Part shown: positions 47,710 to 56,902 of the stretch, one piece after another
Layout: each line of letters opens with the position of its first letter
Numbering within the stretch: the stretch's first letter is position 1
From: Arthrobacter sp. MN05-02
Lineage (GTDB): Bacteria > Actinomycetota > Actinomycetes > Actinomycetales > Micrococcaceae
Length of the DNA: 64,000 nucleotides
Reading direction: 5' to 3'
Assembly: GCA_004001285.1 (NCBI GenBank)
Contig: AP018697.1
Span: 1,178,001 to 1,242,000 of the forward strand
Notes under the pieces: model-generated
Told to the model about the DNA's origin: nothing
Database searches by the model: none
The model's input: the letters and a program-made list of their open reading frames with translations, nothing else
Position numbers and translations under genes: made by a program

Positions 47710-48519
47710 ATGAACAGCTCGGCTAGTACGCGCGGCAAGCGGTCCACGGGCTCGCTCTCGCTGTTTGGACTCCTCAGGCTCCTGGCACGCCTGACGCCGC
47801 GACAGGTCAGCGACGAGTTCTCGATCGCCCTCGAGCAGATGAAGCAGAAGGGGATCAAGGCGGGGATCGCCGCCGCGTTCCTGGTCGTCGCGCTCGTCCT
47901 CGTCCTGTTCTTCGCCGTCGCACTCGTCGTCGCAGCCATCATGGGCCTCGCGGAGATCATGCCGGCCTGGCTGGCGGCCCTGCTGGTGGCCCTCCTGTTC
48001 CTCGTGCTCGCCGGCATCCTCGCCCTGATCGGCGTGTCGCGCCTCAAGAAGCAGCTCCCGCTGGTGCCGCAGGACGCCATCCGCGGCATCCGCTACGACC
48101 TCGGCGTGCTGAAGGAGGGCCGCAGCTTCGACCCCGCGACCCTGGACGTCAAGAAGCCGAAGGACGACACGTCGGACAAGGACGACGTCGCCAAGGACAG
48201 CAAGCCCAAGGAGCCGACGCCGTCGTACGAGGAACTGCGCGGCCGCTCGGGCGAGCGCCGCACGCACATCGCCGAGGCACGCGATTCCCTCGGCGCCCGC
48301 GTGGACGTCGCGTCGCGTTTCGGCAAGGGCAGGCACCGCTCGCCCCAGGGCGGTACGTCGTCGAACGGCTCGAAGGGCGATGGAGCGGTCGCCGCCGTCG
48401 CGGTGCGCCGCGACGTGCCCCACAACACCAGCCTCGCCGACCGCTGGAAGCCGCTGAGCGTCCTCGCCGCCTCCGTGGCCGCCCTGCTCGTGATGCTGCG
48501 CAGGCTCCTCAGCAAGTAG
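47710..48519 (+). CDS. Phage holin family / DUF1469 membrane protein
   Basis: The 269-residue protein begins with an amphipathic segment (RLLARLTPRQVSDEFSIALE), then a hydrophobic hairpin of two helices (about residues 50-115; LVVALVLVLFFAVALVVAAI and LAALLVALLFLVLAGILALI), matching DUF1469 (called phage holin superfamily III). A long charged, low-complexity Lys/Asp-rich tail and a final hydrophobic segment (PLSVLAASVAALLVMLRRLL) follow. It is a cell-envelope protein, not evidence of a prophage. ATG 47710 follows GGAGG; an ATG at 47695 is less well placed. Confidence 0.82.
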   Translation: MNSSASTRGKRSTGSLSLFGLLRLLARLTPRQVSDEFSIALEQMKQKGIKAGIAAAFLVVALVLVLFFAVALVVAAIMGLAEIMPAWLAALLVALLFLVLAGILALIGVSRLKKQLPLVPQDAIRGIRYDLGVLKEGRSFDPATLDVKKPKDDTSDKDDVAKDSKPKEPTPSYEELRGRSGERRTHIAEARDSLGARVDVASRFGKGRHRSPQGGTSSNGSKGDGAVAAVAVRRDVPHNTSLADRWKPLSVLAASVAALLVMLRRLLSK

Positions 48520-48628
48520 TTCCCGGCAGGTCCGACGGCGGCCGCCCGCCCGTGATCCGACCCGCAGCCCGCGGGGGGAGTCGCAGGAGAGCGGCCGCCG
48601 GCCTGCATAATGGGGTGGGGAGGCACGG

Positions 48629-49255
48629 GTGATGCGATTGATCGGGGCCGGGACACGGTCCGGCGGCGAGGGGACTGTGCTGTCGACGGCGTGGACCCTG
48701 CCCAACATCATCACGCTCGTCCGATTCCTCGGCGTCCCGCTGTTCGTCCTCCTCATCACCCAGCAGCGCTACGGGGCAGCCGTCCTCACCCTCGTGGTCA
48801 TCGGCTCCACCGACTGGGTGGACGGCTACGTGGCCCGGCGCTTCAACCAGGTGTCCACCGTCGGCAAGTGGCTCGACCCGGTCGCGGACCGTACCGCACT
48901 GGTCGTCATCGCGGTCACCTTCGTGGTGGACGGCATCGCCCCTGCGTGGCTCGTCTGGACCATCGTCATCCCCGACGTCATCCTCATCATCAATGCACTG
49001 GTCCTGTTCCGCGGCCCCCTGCATCTGCCCGTGGCCACCGTCGGCAAGATCCGCACGGCGCTGCTCCTCGTCGGAGCCCCCCTGCTGCTGCTGCACCGCG
49101 TCGAGGGTTTCGGGCACGCCTGGATCCTCACGGTGGCGCAGGGGCTGCTCGCCGCCGGCTGCGTGCTGCACCTCGTCGCGTTCGTCGCCTATTTCCGGGC
49201 CGCCCACCGCAAGTACCGGCTGGAGCGGGCCGAGCAGCAGTCGTGCCCTTCCTAG
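48629..49255 (+). CDS. CDP-alcohol phosphatidyltransferase family protein
   Basis: A 208-residue membrane enzyme with the signature D-G-x2-A-R-x8-G-x3-D-x3-D, seen in STDWVDGYVARRFNQVSTVG and KWLDPVADR. Such enzymes swap CMP on CDP-diacylglycerol for an alcohol such as glycerol phosphate or inositol phosphate in phospholipid synthesis. The length and N-terminus (LPNIITLVRFLGVPLFVLLI) resemble PgsA-type enzymes. The start may be GTG 48629 or ATG 48632. A CATAAT at 48607-48612 may be the -10. Its end overlaps the next gene by 13 bp. Confidence 0.88.
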   Translation: MMRLIGAGTRSGGEGTVLSTAWTLPNIITLVRFLGVPLFVLLITQQRYGAAVLTLVVIGSTDWVDGYVARRFNQVSTVGKWLDPVADRTALVVIAVTFVVDGIAPAWLVWTIVIPDVILIINALVLFRGPLHLPVATVGKIRTALLLVGAPLLLLHRVEGFGHAWILTVAQGLLAAGCVLHLVAFVAYFRAAHRKYRLERAEQQSCPS

Positions 49256-50118
49256 CGATCACACTCGCGCTGCTCGGCGCGGTCTTCCTCGCGTTCGGAG
49301 CGCAGCGGCAGGGCAGCGCCGTCCGGTCGAACACGGGCGGCCTGTCGCTCAGCTCGTCCGGATTCGCCCGGCTCCTCGCCAATCCGCGCTGGCTGCTCGG
49401 CCTCTTCCTGCTGGGAACGGGTACGGCCCTGAACGTCGTCGCCCTGTCCCTTGCGAGCCTGACGGTGGTCCAGCCGATCGGGGCGATTGCGCTCGTGATC
49501 ACCACGATCGTCAACTCCCGGGACCAGGGCATCCGCATCAACCGGCCGACGGTCGCCGCGATCAGCGCGTGCGTCGCAGGCAGCGCGCTGTTCGTGCTGC
49601 TCGCCGTGAACGTCACGCGGGCGAACCACGCGATCGATCCCGCGCAGGAACTGTCCGTGGTGCTGTTGCTCGGGGCCGCCGTCGTGCTCTTCGGCTCCCT
49701 CGCGGTGTTCGGCAGGCACCGCCTCAACGCCTTCGCCTACATCCTGGGGGCCGGCGTGCTGTTCGGGTTCGTGGCCGTCCTGACCAAGATCGTCGCGAGT
49801 CATCTGCTCGATCCGAATGGCCGTTTCCTGCTGAACGTCCCGCTCCTGACCGTCGTGGCGCTCGTGGCGGCAGCGGCCCTCGGATCGTGGTTCGTGCAGA
49901 GCGCCTACGCCACGGGTCCGCCCGACCTGGTGATCGCGGGACTCACGGTCATCGATCCGATCGTCGGGATCGCCGTCGGGATCACCATCCTCGACGAACT
50001 CCAGCCCGACGTGCAGACGGTGACCGCGTTGGGCATGGGCGCGGCGGCCCTCGTTGCTATTGTTGGGGTCATCGCGCTGTCCCGCCATCATCCCGACGTG
50101 GTGAAGCGACAGCGCTGA
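49243..50118 (+). CDS. DMT family transporter
   Basis: A 291-residue protein of about nine to ten transmembrane helices, opening LAITLALLGAVFLAFGAQRQ. Internal features are LSLASLTVVQPIGAIALVIT and GPPDLVIAGLTVIDPIVGIA, which look like the repeated halves of EamA/DMT proteins (NIPA-like or DUF-type members). The substrate is unknown. GTG 49243 lies inside the end of the preceding phosphatidyltransferase gene, so the two are probably coupled. The glycosyltransferase follows 49 bp later. Confidence 0.83.
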   Translation: MPFLAITLALLGAVFLAFGAQRQGSAVRSNTGGLSLSSSGFARLLANPRWLLGLFLLGTGTALNVVALSLASLTVVQPIGAIALVITTIVNSRDQGIRINRPTVAAISACVAGSALFVLLAVNVTRANHAIDPAQELSVVLLLGAAVVLFGSLAVFGRHRLNAFAYILGAGVLFGFVAVLTKIVASHLLDPNGRFLLNVPLLTVVALVAAAALGSWFVQSAYATGPPDLVIAGLTVIDPIVGIAVGITILDELQPDVQTVTALGMGAAALVAIVGVIALSRHHPDVVKRQR

Positions 50119-50167
50119 CACGAACCGTTGCAGTTCCGTCCAGCACACCGACGTAGGGGATCCACGC

Positions 50168-51415
50168 GTGAGTTACCCGGCCGATTACAAGCCCCTGACC
50201 ATCCTGATCGCGGCGGACACGTACCCGCCCAACGTGAACGGCGCAGCCCAGTTCGGCTACCGGCTGGCGAAGGGCATGACCGGGCGCGGACACGACGTGC
50301 ACGTCCTCGCGCCCCGGGACTCCAACGGCCGCAGCTTCACCGAACCGGGCGGGGACTGGACGGTGCACCGCCTCCGTTCGCACAGCGTCCCCACGCACGA
50401 CTACTGGCGCATCTGCTACCCGTGGGAGATCAAGCGCGACATCAGCCTGCTCTTCGACCAGGTCCAGCCCGACGTCGTGCACATCCAGTGCCACTACATG
50501 GTGGGGGAGTACACCCTCTACGAAGCCGTGAAGCGCGGCATCCGCGTGGTGGCCACCAACCACTTCATGCCGGAGAACCTCAACCCGTTCCTGCCGTTCC
50601 CCGAGTGGCTCAAGAGGATCGTCGCGAAGAACTCCTGGAAGGACATGGGCAAGGTGATGGGCAAGGCGGCCGCCGTCACGACGCCCACACCCCTGGCGGC
50701 CAAGGCCATGCACGACCACGCGTTCCTGACCGAGGTGCTGCCCGTGTCCAACGGGATCGACTCGTCGGCCTACGAGCTCCAGCCGGGCGAGAGCATCGAA
50801 CCGCACGACCATCCCACGGTCCTCTTCGTGGGGCGCCTCGCGGAGGAGAAGCACGTCGACGTGCTGATCGACGCCGTCGCCAGGACTCCGGAACACCTGC
50901 AGGTCCACCTCGAGATCGTCGGCGGCGGCGAGGTGAAGCCCGCGCTGCAGGCGCAGGCCGCGCGGCTGGGCATCAGTGACCGCGTCACCTTCCGGGGACT
51001 GGTCGACGACGACGAACTGCGCAAGAGCTACATCCGTGCGTCGCTGTTCTGCCAGCCGGGCACCGCCGAGCTGCAGTCGCTCGTGACGCTCGAGGCGATG
51101 TCCGCGTCCACCCCGGTGCTGCTCGCCGACGCCATGGCGCTCCCGCATCTGGTGTCCCACGGCGAGAACGGGTTCCTGTTCGCGCCCGGCGACTCGGACG
51201 ACCTGGGTCGGCGCATCACGGAGATCCTCGGGATGTCCCGGGAGGACCAGCAGAAGATGGGGGCGGCGAGCCGCGCCCTCGTGGGCCAGCACGACATCAA
51301 CACCACGCTGGCCACGTTCGAGGGCCTGTACTACGGGACCCTTCCCGCAGGGAACCCTGCGGGCGGACCCTCGGCCGCCGCGGACACCGGGGTCGACGCG
51401 GTCCGCCTACAATGA
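50168..51415 (+). CDS. GT4 family glycosyltransferase
   Basis: A 415-residue GT-B fold glycosyltransferase. The N-terminal domain opens ILIAADTYPPNVNGAAQFGY (glycine-rich loop) and includes DVVHIQCHYMVGEYTLYEAV. The C-terminal nucleotide-sugar site has LFVGRLAEEKHVDVLIDAVA and ELQSLVTLEAMSASTPVLLA, the E-x7-E motif. It resembles diacylglycerol glycosyltransferases and phosphatidylinositol mannosyltransferases. With the phosphatidyltransferase and DMT genes just upstream, a role in membrane glycolipid synthesis is a reasonable inference. The start is GTG 50168. Confidence 0.9.
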   Translation: MSYPADYKPLTILIAADTYPPNVNGAAQFGYRLAKGMTGRGHDVHVLAPRDSNGRSFTEPGGDWTVHRLRSHSVPTHDYWRICYPWEIKRDISLLFDQVQPDVVHIQCHYMVGEYTLYEAVKRGIRVVATNHFMPENLNPFLPFPEWLKRIVAKNSWKDMGKVMGKAAAVTTPTPLAAKAMHDHAFLTEVLPVSNGIDSSAYELQPGESIEPHDHPTVLFVGRLAEEKHVDVLIDAVARTPEHLQVHLEIVGGGEVKPALQAQAARLGISDRVTFRGLVDDDELRKSYIRASLFCQPGTAELQSLVTLEAMSASTPVLLADAMALPHLVSHGENGFLFAPGDSDDLGRRITEILGMSREDQQKMGAASRALVGQHDINTTLATFEGLYYGTLPAGNPAGGPSAAADTGVDAVRLQ

Positions 51416-51479
51416 AACCTGCGTCCGGTGCCCGGGTATCCGTTCCGGGAGCCGGCGTCGCGGGAGCAGCGTGCTCCTG

Positions 51480-51553
51480 GGGGCTGTAGCTCAGCTGGTT
51501 AGAGCAGCGGACTCATAATCCGTTTGTCCTGGGTTCAAGCCCCAGCAGCCCTA
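51480..51553 (+). tRNA. tRNA with anticodon CAT (elongator tRNA-Met or tRNA-Ile2)
   Basis: A 74-nt cloverleaf. The acceptor GGGGCTG (51480-51486) pairs with CAGCCCT (51546-51552; the first pair is G-U), with discriminator A. The D arm has AGCTCAGCTGGTTAGAGC, the anticodon stem-loop is CGGACTCATAATCCG, and the T arm is CTGGGTTCAAGCCCCAG. CCA is not encoded. The CAT anticodon fits either elongator Met or, if modified by TilS, Ile; the GAGCAG...CTCATAATC...TTTGTC context is somewhat closer to Ile2, but this is not decisive. It is not an initiator (no GGG/CCC anticodon-stem pairs). Confidence 0.93.
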
Positions 51554-51753
51554 CCCCCGGGTCGATGACGACCGACACGATGCGCCACCTCCGCCGGGGG
51601 TGGCGCATCCGTCGTTCCGGGCCCGTCCACCGGGGCCGGATTGGCTGGCGCACTAAGTTACTCGCGGGTAACATTGTTCCCAGAGCGTGCCGCGTGCGCG
51701 CCACCGTCAGCGTGGAGCGTGCTGGTCACCGACGACCGGACGAAGGGAATCCG

Positions 51754-52944
51754 ATGAGCAAGACGTCGATCGATGTCAACAACCTGCCGTACCCGGACGG
51801 CGACTTCTACGCCTTCGAGGAACTGCTGTCCGACAAGGAGCGCTCCCGGCTGGCCGAGATCCGGGCGTGGCTCACCCGCGAGGTCCGCCCCCACGCCGTC
51901 GGGTGGTGGAACCAGGGCGCGTTCCCCAAGGAGCTCATCCCTCGGATCGCCGAGCTGGACCCGGTGAGCCCCGTCCACCGGCAGGGCTACTCGAACCTGT
52001 TCGCCGGCATCACCCACGCCGAATTCACCCGGGCGGACACGTCGATCGCGACCTTCCTGGGTGTCCACGACGGCCTGTTCACCGGGTCCATCGAAGCCCT
52101 CGCCTCCCCCGAGCAGCAGCGGGAATGGCTCCCGGACATCTACGCCCTGAAGAAGATCGGCGCCTTCGGCCTGACGGAGCCGCTCGGTGGTTCCGACGTG
52201 GCAGGCGGCACGCGCACCACGGCTCGCCGCGACGGCGGTTCGTGGATCCTGAACGGCGCCAAGCGCTGGATCGGCAATGCGACCTTCTCCGACTGGGTGG
52301 TCGTCTACGCGCGCGACCTCGCCGACAACCAGGTCAAGGGCTTCCTGGTGGACACCACCACCCCCGGATTCACCGCGACCAAGATCGAGAACAAGATCGC
52401 GCTGCGCACCGTCGAGAACGCCGACATCGTGCTCGACGACGTGGTCGTCTCCGACGACTACCACCTCAAGGGAGCGAACAGCTTCCGGGACACCAACAAG
52501 GTCCTCAAGGTGACGAGGCTCGCCGTCGGCTGGCAGGCCGTGGGCCAGCAGCTCGCCGCCTTCGACGTGGCACGCCGCTATGCCGTGGAGCGCGAGCAGT
52601 TCGGCCGGCCCATCGCGGGCTTCCAGCTCATCCAGCAGCAGCTCGTCCAGATCCTCGGCAACGCGATGAGCTCCATGGGGATGATGGTCCGCCTGTCCCA
52701 GCTCGAGGACGCGGGCACGGCGAAGGACGAGCAGTCCGCTCTCGCCAAGGCCTTCACCACGGCCCGGATGCGCGAGAGCGTCGCTGCCGGACGCAACATC
52801 CTCGGCGGGAACGGCATCGTCGCGGACTACGAGATGGCGAAGATCTTCTCCGACGCGGAAGCCATCTACTCCTACGAGGGCACCCAGGAGATCAACACGC
52901 TCGTCGCGGGCCGGGCGATCACGGGCATGGCCGCCTTCGTCTAG
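51754..52944 (+). CDS. Acyl-CoA dehydrogenase (glutaryl-CoA dehydrogenase-like)
   Basis: A 396-residue FAD enzyme. The middle domain has KKIGAFGLTEPLGGSDVAGG (FAD contact) and GGSWILNGAKRWIGNATFSD. The C-terminal domain has ARRYAVEREQFGRPIAGFQL, AAGRNILGGNGIVADYEMAK and AIYSYEGTQEINTLVAGRAI, where YEGT carries the catalytic glutamate in the position used by glutaryl-CoA dehydrogenase. It should oxidise an acyl-CoA; the exact chain is not certain. ATG 51754 fits the family N-terminus (about 200 bases of leader follow the tRNA). It is convergent with the M23 gene, the ends overlapping by 4 bp. Confidence 0.9.
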   Translation: MSKTSIDVNNLPYPDGDFYAFEELLSDKERSRLAEIRAWLTREVRPHAVGWWNQGAFPKELIPRIAELDPVSPVHRQGYSNLFAGITHAEFTRADTSIATFLGVHDGLFTGSIEALASPEQQREWLPDIYALKKIGAFGLTEPLGGSDVAGGTRTTARRDGGSWILNGAKRWIGNATFSDWVVVYARDLADNQVKGFLVDTTTPGFTATKIENKIALRTVENADIVLDDVVVSDDYHLKGANSFRDTNKVLKVTRLAVGWQAVGQQLAAFDVARRYAVEREQFGRPIAGFQLIQQQLVQILGNAMSSMGMMVRLSQLEDAGTAKDEQSALAKAFTTARMRESVAAGRNILGGNGIVADYEMAKIFSDAEAIYSYEGTQEINTLVAGRAITGMAAFV

Positions 52945-53600
52945 TCCGTCCGCACCCGCGCCGCTCGACGGTCCAGCGGGAGGAGCACGGAGGGACGCTG
53001 GTCCGTCACGAAGGCCAGCGGGTCCACGTAGTCGCCGTGAACACGGACGCCCCAGTGCAGGCAGGGGTCGCCGCAGTGCCCACCCCCGGACCCGCCGCCC
53101 TTGGTTCCGGTCAGGGTCGCCACGATGTCGCCCCTGCGCACCCGCTCACCTCTTCCCAGGCCGGTGGTGACGGGTTTGAAGCTGCTGACCCTGCCGTCGC
53201 CGTGGTCGATCGACAGCACGCCCCGGTCCACCACCGTCCCGGCGAAGGACACGACGCCGTCCGCCGGACTCACGATGGCGGTGCCGGGACCGTCGGGAGC
53301 CAGGTCGACGCCGCGGTGGCCGCGCTTCCACCTCTGCAGCGGTTTCTCGAACGGGCGCCGGACCTCCGGGGGCGGCTGCAGTGGCCAGGCCCACTCCGGC
53401 ACGGACGGTGCGGCGGGTCGGGCCGTCGACGGGGCAGCGGGAAGGCCGGAGCCGCCCACCGACAGGGTTCCCAGCAGCAGGGCCAGGAGCACGAGCCGCG
53501 GCTGGCCGACCCGACGGCACCGGGGTCCACGCCTGCCGGGTAGGGCTGCGGGAAGGAATTTGGCGGGGGATGCAGGCGGGGATGCTGGCTGGAGGTCCAT
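52941..53600 (-). CDS. M23 family metallopeptidase (LytM-type endopeptidase)
   Basis: A 219-residue secreted or membrane-anchored protein with a hydrophobic N-terminal segment (QPRLVLLALLLGTLSVGGSG, about residues 34-53) and a Pro/Ala-rich linker. The M23 domain follows: KRGHRGVDLAPDGPGTAIVS (metal HxxxD), GVLSIDHGDGRVSSFKPV and DPCLHWGVRVHGDYVDPLAF (HxG). These enzymes cut peptidoglycan cross-bridges. Two cysteines in HCGDPCLHWG may form a disulfide. The start is ATG 53600. It is divergent from rpsB, a neighbourhood common in actinobacteria. Confidence 0.9.
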   Translation of the reverse strand: MDLQPASPPASPAKFLPAALPGRRGPRCRRVGQPRLVLLALLLGTLSVGGSGLPAAPSTARPAAPSVPEWAWPLQPPPEVRRPFEKPLQRWKRGHRGVDLAPDGPGTAIVSPADGVVSFAGTVVDRGVLSIDHGDGRVSSFKPVTTGLGRGERVRRGDIVATLTGTKGGGSGGGHCGDPCLHWGVRVHGDYVDPLAFVTDQRPSVLLPLDRRAARVRTD

Positions 53601-53992
53601 GTCCCGACCCTGCCGGAGTGCCCGTCCGTGCGGACAGGCCCGGCGGTCTATGTGGACGACGGGTCGCCCGCCCGGCCATCGGGCCGAGCCGGATCGGGCC
53701 CTGCGGCTGTAGTACACTTGCATCAGCAGTCTGCTGCTCCCATTCCCTTCGTGCCCATGGCACAGTCGCGGCATGGGAACGCCGGGCTGACTACGCGTGC
53801 CTGCGATTGGGCGCCCATCGAGGGCGCCGAAGTTCCCGCCCTGCGGTCCGGCTCAGTCCGGTGGAGGAGGGGACGTCCACGACGACGAACAGGCACCAGG
53901 ACGTATCGGCCACCCCGGTCGGTACTGGGATAACCGTCAACAAGCTGCCGGCAGCGCACTGCGCCTGAGCCGGAGCTGAAGAAAGGCAGAAC
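53601..53992 (+). promoter_or_regulatory. rpsB promoter and long 5' leader
   Basis: The 392-bp gap between the divergent M23 gene and rpsB holds no convincing gene. TACACT at 53713-53718 fits an actinobacterial -10; transcription from about 53725 would give a leader of some 270 nt before the rpsB ATG, long enough for leader-based control. The end contains AAGAAAGG as ribosome binding site. No known r-protein leader motif was recognised. Confidence 0.45.
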
Positions 53993-54916
53993 ATGCCAGT
54001 CGTAACCATGCGCCAGCTGCTCGACAGCGGCGTCCACTTCGGTCACCAGACCCGCCGTTGGAACCCGAAGATGAAGCGATTCATCTTCACCGAGCGCAAC
54101 GGCATCTACATCATCGATCTCCAGCAGTCGCTGGGCTACATCGACCGCGCGCACGAGTTCGTCAAGGCCACCGTCGCCCACGGCGGAACCGTCCTCTTCG
54201 TCGGTACGAAGAAGCAGGCCCAGGAAGCGATCGCCGATCAGGCGACCCGCGTCGGCCAGCCCTACGTCAACCAGCGCTGGCTCGGCGGCATGCTGACCAA
54301 TTTCCAGACGGTCTCCAAGCGCATCCAGCGCATGAAGGAACTCGAAGAGATCGACTTCGACGACGTCGCCGGTTCGGGCCACACCAAGAAGGAGCTCCTG
54401 CTTCTCAAGCGTGAGCTGACCAAGCTGCAGAGCAACCTCGGTGGTATCCGCAACCTGACCAAGGCCCCCTCGGTCGTCTGGGTTGTCGACACCAAGAAGG
54501 AGCACCTCGCCATCGACGAGGCCAAGAAGCTCAACATCCCCGTCGTCGCGATCCTCGACACCAACTGCGATCCCGACGAGGTCGACTTCCCGATCCCGGG
54601 CAACGACGACGCCATCCGCGCCGTCAACCTGCTCACCCGGGTCATCGCGGACGCCGTGGCCGAGGGCCTCATCGCCCGCAACAACCGCGCCAACGGTACC
54701 GAAGCCGCCGCGGCCGAAGAGCCGATGGCCGAGTGGGAGCGCGAACTGCTCGAGGGCAGCACTCCCGAGGCAGCCGCTCCGGCGACCTCCGAGTCGCCCG
54801 CCGCCGACCAGGCCCCCGCCGAGGCCGAGGTGCTCGCCGCCGAAGCTCCGGCAGCAGCAGGCCTGCCCGCCGAGGAAGTCTCCGCAACCGACGAGATCGC
54901 CGGCGACACCAAGTAG
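53993..54916 (+). CDS. rpsB: 30S ribosomal protein S2
   Basis: S2 binds the small-subunit body and is needed for S1-type mRNA binding. The N-terminus [20 protein letters not shown] and [20 protein letters not shown], then [37 protein letters not shown] and [20 protein letters not shown], are all classical. At 307 residues it has a C-terminal Ala/Glu-rich tail of about 70 residues, longer than in E. coli and often seen in actinobacteria. It precedes tsf, with a large hairpin between. Confidence 0.98.
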   Translation: MPVVTMRQLLDSGVHFGHQTRRWNPKMKRFIFTERNGIYIIDLQQSLGYIDRAHEFVKATVAHGGTVLFVGTKKQAQEAIADQATRVGQPYVNQRWLGGMLTNFQTVSKRIQRMKELEEIDFDDVAGSGHTKKELLLLKRELTKLQSNLGGIRNLTKAPSVVWVVDTKKEHLAIDEAKKLNIPVVAILDTNCDPDEVDFPIPGNDDAIRAVNLLTRVIADAVAEGLIARNNRANGTEAAAAEEPMAEWERELLEGSTPEAAAPATSESPAADQAPAEAEVLAAEAPAAAGLPAEEVSATDEIAGDTK

Positions 54917-54924
54917 TCCTCGCT

Positions 54925-54960
54925 GCGTAAGGGGTATGGGTCACACCATGCCCCTTACGC
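54925..54960 (+). terminator. Large hairpin between rpsB and tsf (attenuator or processing site)
   Basis: A 15-bp stem (one G-T wobble) with a 6-nt GTCACA loop starts 9 bp after the rpsB stop. There is no T-run, so it may only partly stop transcription or protect the rpsB mRNA 3' end. Confidence 0.7.
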
Positions 54961-55033
54961 ACGTCTGCTGCACCTACCCCGGGCCGAGGCCCGCGGAAGC
55001 TCTTCGTAGATCCACATCAACTTAGGAGTTCAT

Positions 55034-55870
55034 ATGGCAAATTTCACTGCCGCTGACATCAAGGCCCTGCGCGAGCGCACGGGCGCCGGCATGATGGACG
55101 TCAAGAAGGCGCTCGACGAAGCCAACGGCGACGCCGACAAGGCCCTGGAACTGATCCGCATCAAGGGCCTGAAGGGCGCGACGAAGCGCGAGGGCCGCTC
55201 GACCGCCGAGGGCCTCGTCGCCGCTCGCGTCGACGGCAACGTGGGCGTCATGGTCGAGGTCAACTGCGAGACCGACTTCGTCGCGAAGGCCGGCCCGTTC
55301 ATCGACTTCTCGAACAAGGTGCTCGCCGCCGCGATCGAATCCGGCGCGGCCGACGTCACGACGCTCCTGGCGTTCGAGCTCGAGGGCAAGCCCGTCTCCG
55401 AGCACGTCATCGAAGCCGGTGCGCTCCTCGGCGAGAAGGTCGACGTCCGTCGCATCGCCCGCGTCGAGGGCCAGATCGTCGACGCCTACCTGCACAAGAC
55501 CTCCAAGGACCTCCCCGCACAGGTCGGCGTGCTCTTCGCCGTCGAGGGTTCCGGCGACGCCGCCGTCGAGGCCGCGCACGACGTCGCAGTGCACATCGCT
55601 GCGTACTCGCCCACCTACCTGACCCGCGAGGACGTCCCCGCCGAGCTCGTCGAGTCGGAGCGCCGCATCGCCGACGAGACCGCACGCGCCGAGGGCAAGC
55701 CCGAGCAGGCACTGGCGAAGATCGTCGAGGGACGCCTCACCGGCTTCTTCAAGGAGGGTGTGCTGGTCGACCAGGCATTCGCCAAGGACGCGAAGAAGTC
55801 CGTCGCCACGGTCCTCACGGACGCCGGTGCCAAGGCCACGGCCTTCGCGCGGTTCCGCGTCGGAGCCTAG
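55034..55870 (+). CDS. tsf: Elongation factor Ts
   Basis: EF-Ts exchanges GDP for GTP on EF-Tu. The 278-residue protein has the N-terminal UBA-like domain (ADIKALRERTGAGMMDVKKA, LDEANGDADKALELIRIKG) and the signature CETDFVAKAGPFIDF. It then has the dimerisation/core region, ending with ATVLTDAGAKATAFARFRVG. The ATG follows TTAGGAG. A terminator hairpin follows. Confidence 0.98.
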   Translation: MANFTAADIKALRERTGAGMMDVKKALDEANGDADKALELIRIKGLKGATKREGRSTAEGLVAARVDGNVGVMVEVNCETDFVAKAGPFIDFSNKVLAAAIESGAADVTTLLAFELEGKPVSEHVIEAGALLGEKVDVRRIARVEGQIVDAYLHKTSKDLPAQVGVLFAVEGSGDAAVEAAHDVAVHIAAYSPTYLTREDVPAELVESERRIADETARAEGKPEQALAKIVEGRLTGFFKEGVLVDQAFAKDAKKSVATVLTDAGAKATAFARFRVGA

Positions 55871-55895
55871 CCCTTCGGCTTCAGCACCTCCGGTG

Positions 55896-55927
55896 AAAGG
55901 GCGGCGGCCCCGAGGCGGCCGCCCTTT
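55896..55927 (+). terminator. Terminator after tsf
   Basis: A 10-bp stem AAAGGGCGGC/GCCGCCCTTT with a 12-nt loop, ending in a short T-run. Confidence 0.75.
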
Positions 55928-56041
55928 CCTGCGCCCGGGAGGCGCACCGTATCCTGTAACGGGTCCGGCAACATCCCACGCCCCGCATCATCGGCCGTCC
56001 GGTCAGGCACGGCCTCCAGTTCTACGCCCGGGAGGCACTTC

Positions 56042-56782
56042 ATGGACACCATTTCCACTGCACGGACGGGTGGCACCGGGGGCCGGCGTCGCGTCCTGCT
56101 GAAACTGTCGGGAGAGGTCTTCGGCGGTGGCAAGCTGGGCGTCGACCCCGAGACGGTGCGGTCGGTGTCGAAGCAGATCGCGGCGACCGTCGGGGACGTC
56201 GAGGTCGCGGTGGTGGTCGGAGGCGGAAACTTCTTCCGCGGCGCGGAGCTCTCCCAGAGCGGCATGGACCGCTCGCGCGCCGACTACATGGGCATGCTCG
56301 GCACGGTGATGAACTGCCTCGCGCTGCAGGACTTCCTGGAGCAGGCGGGCGTCGAGACGCGTGTCCAGAGCGCCATCACGATGGGCCAGGTCGCCGAGGC
56401 GTACATCCCGCGCCGCGCCATCCGCCACCTCGAGAAGGGTCGCGTGGTCATCTTCGGTGCCGGCGCCGGCCTGCCCTACTTCTCCACGGACACCGTGGCG
56501 GCCCAGCGGGCGCTCGAGGTGCATGCCGACGAGGTCCTGATGGCGAAGAGCGGGGTGGACGGCGTCTACACCGCGGACCCGCACAAGGACCCGACGGCGG
56601 AAAAGCTCGACACCCTCTCCTACGACGAGGCCCTGCGCCGCGACATCCGGGTGATGGACCAGACCGCGATGACCATGTGCAAGGACAACAACCTGACCAT
56701 GGTGGTGTTCGGCATGGAGGGCGAGGGCAACGTGACCCGGGCCATCCGCGGCGAGAAGCTCGGTACGATCGTCACCGCCTAG
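56042..56782 (+). CDS. pyrH: Uridylate kinase
   Basis: PyrH phosphorylates UMP to UDP for pyrimidine nucleotide synthesis. The 246-residue amino-acid-kinase-fold protein has [60 protein letters not shown] and [27 protein letters not shown] at 55950-55955 is a possible -10 about 85 bp upstream, after the tsf terminator, so pyrH-frr-cdsA may have its own promoter. Confidence 0.98.
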   Translation: MDTISTARTGGTGGRRRVLLKLSGEVFGGGKLGVDPETVRSVSKQIAATVGDVEVAVVVGGGNFFRGAELSQSGMDRSRADYMGMLGTVMNCLALQDFLEQAGVETRVQSAITMGQVAEAYIPRRAIRHLEKGRVVIFGAGAGLPYFSTDTVAAQRALEVHADEVLMAKSGVDGVYTADPHKDPTAEKLDTLSYDEALRRDIRVMDQTAMTMCKDNNLTMVVFGMEGEGNVTRAIRGEKLGTIVTA

Positions 56783-56902
56783 CGGCTCGGCGCGGACGGG
56801 GCAACGCCGCCCTGCCGGCGCCGGGGCACCGCACACCCCGTGAACTAGGATGAACCACTGGAACGGTTGCCGGGCAGCCGACTGCAGAGCGAAGGAGACA
56901 TT

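Noticed and set aside
47710..48519. DUF1469 'phage holin' protein as a sign of a prophage
   Set aside because: The family name is misleading. The gene is a chromosomal membrane protein in actinobacteria and no phage genes are near.
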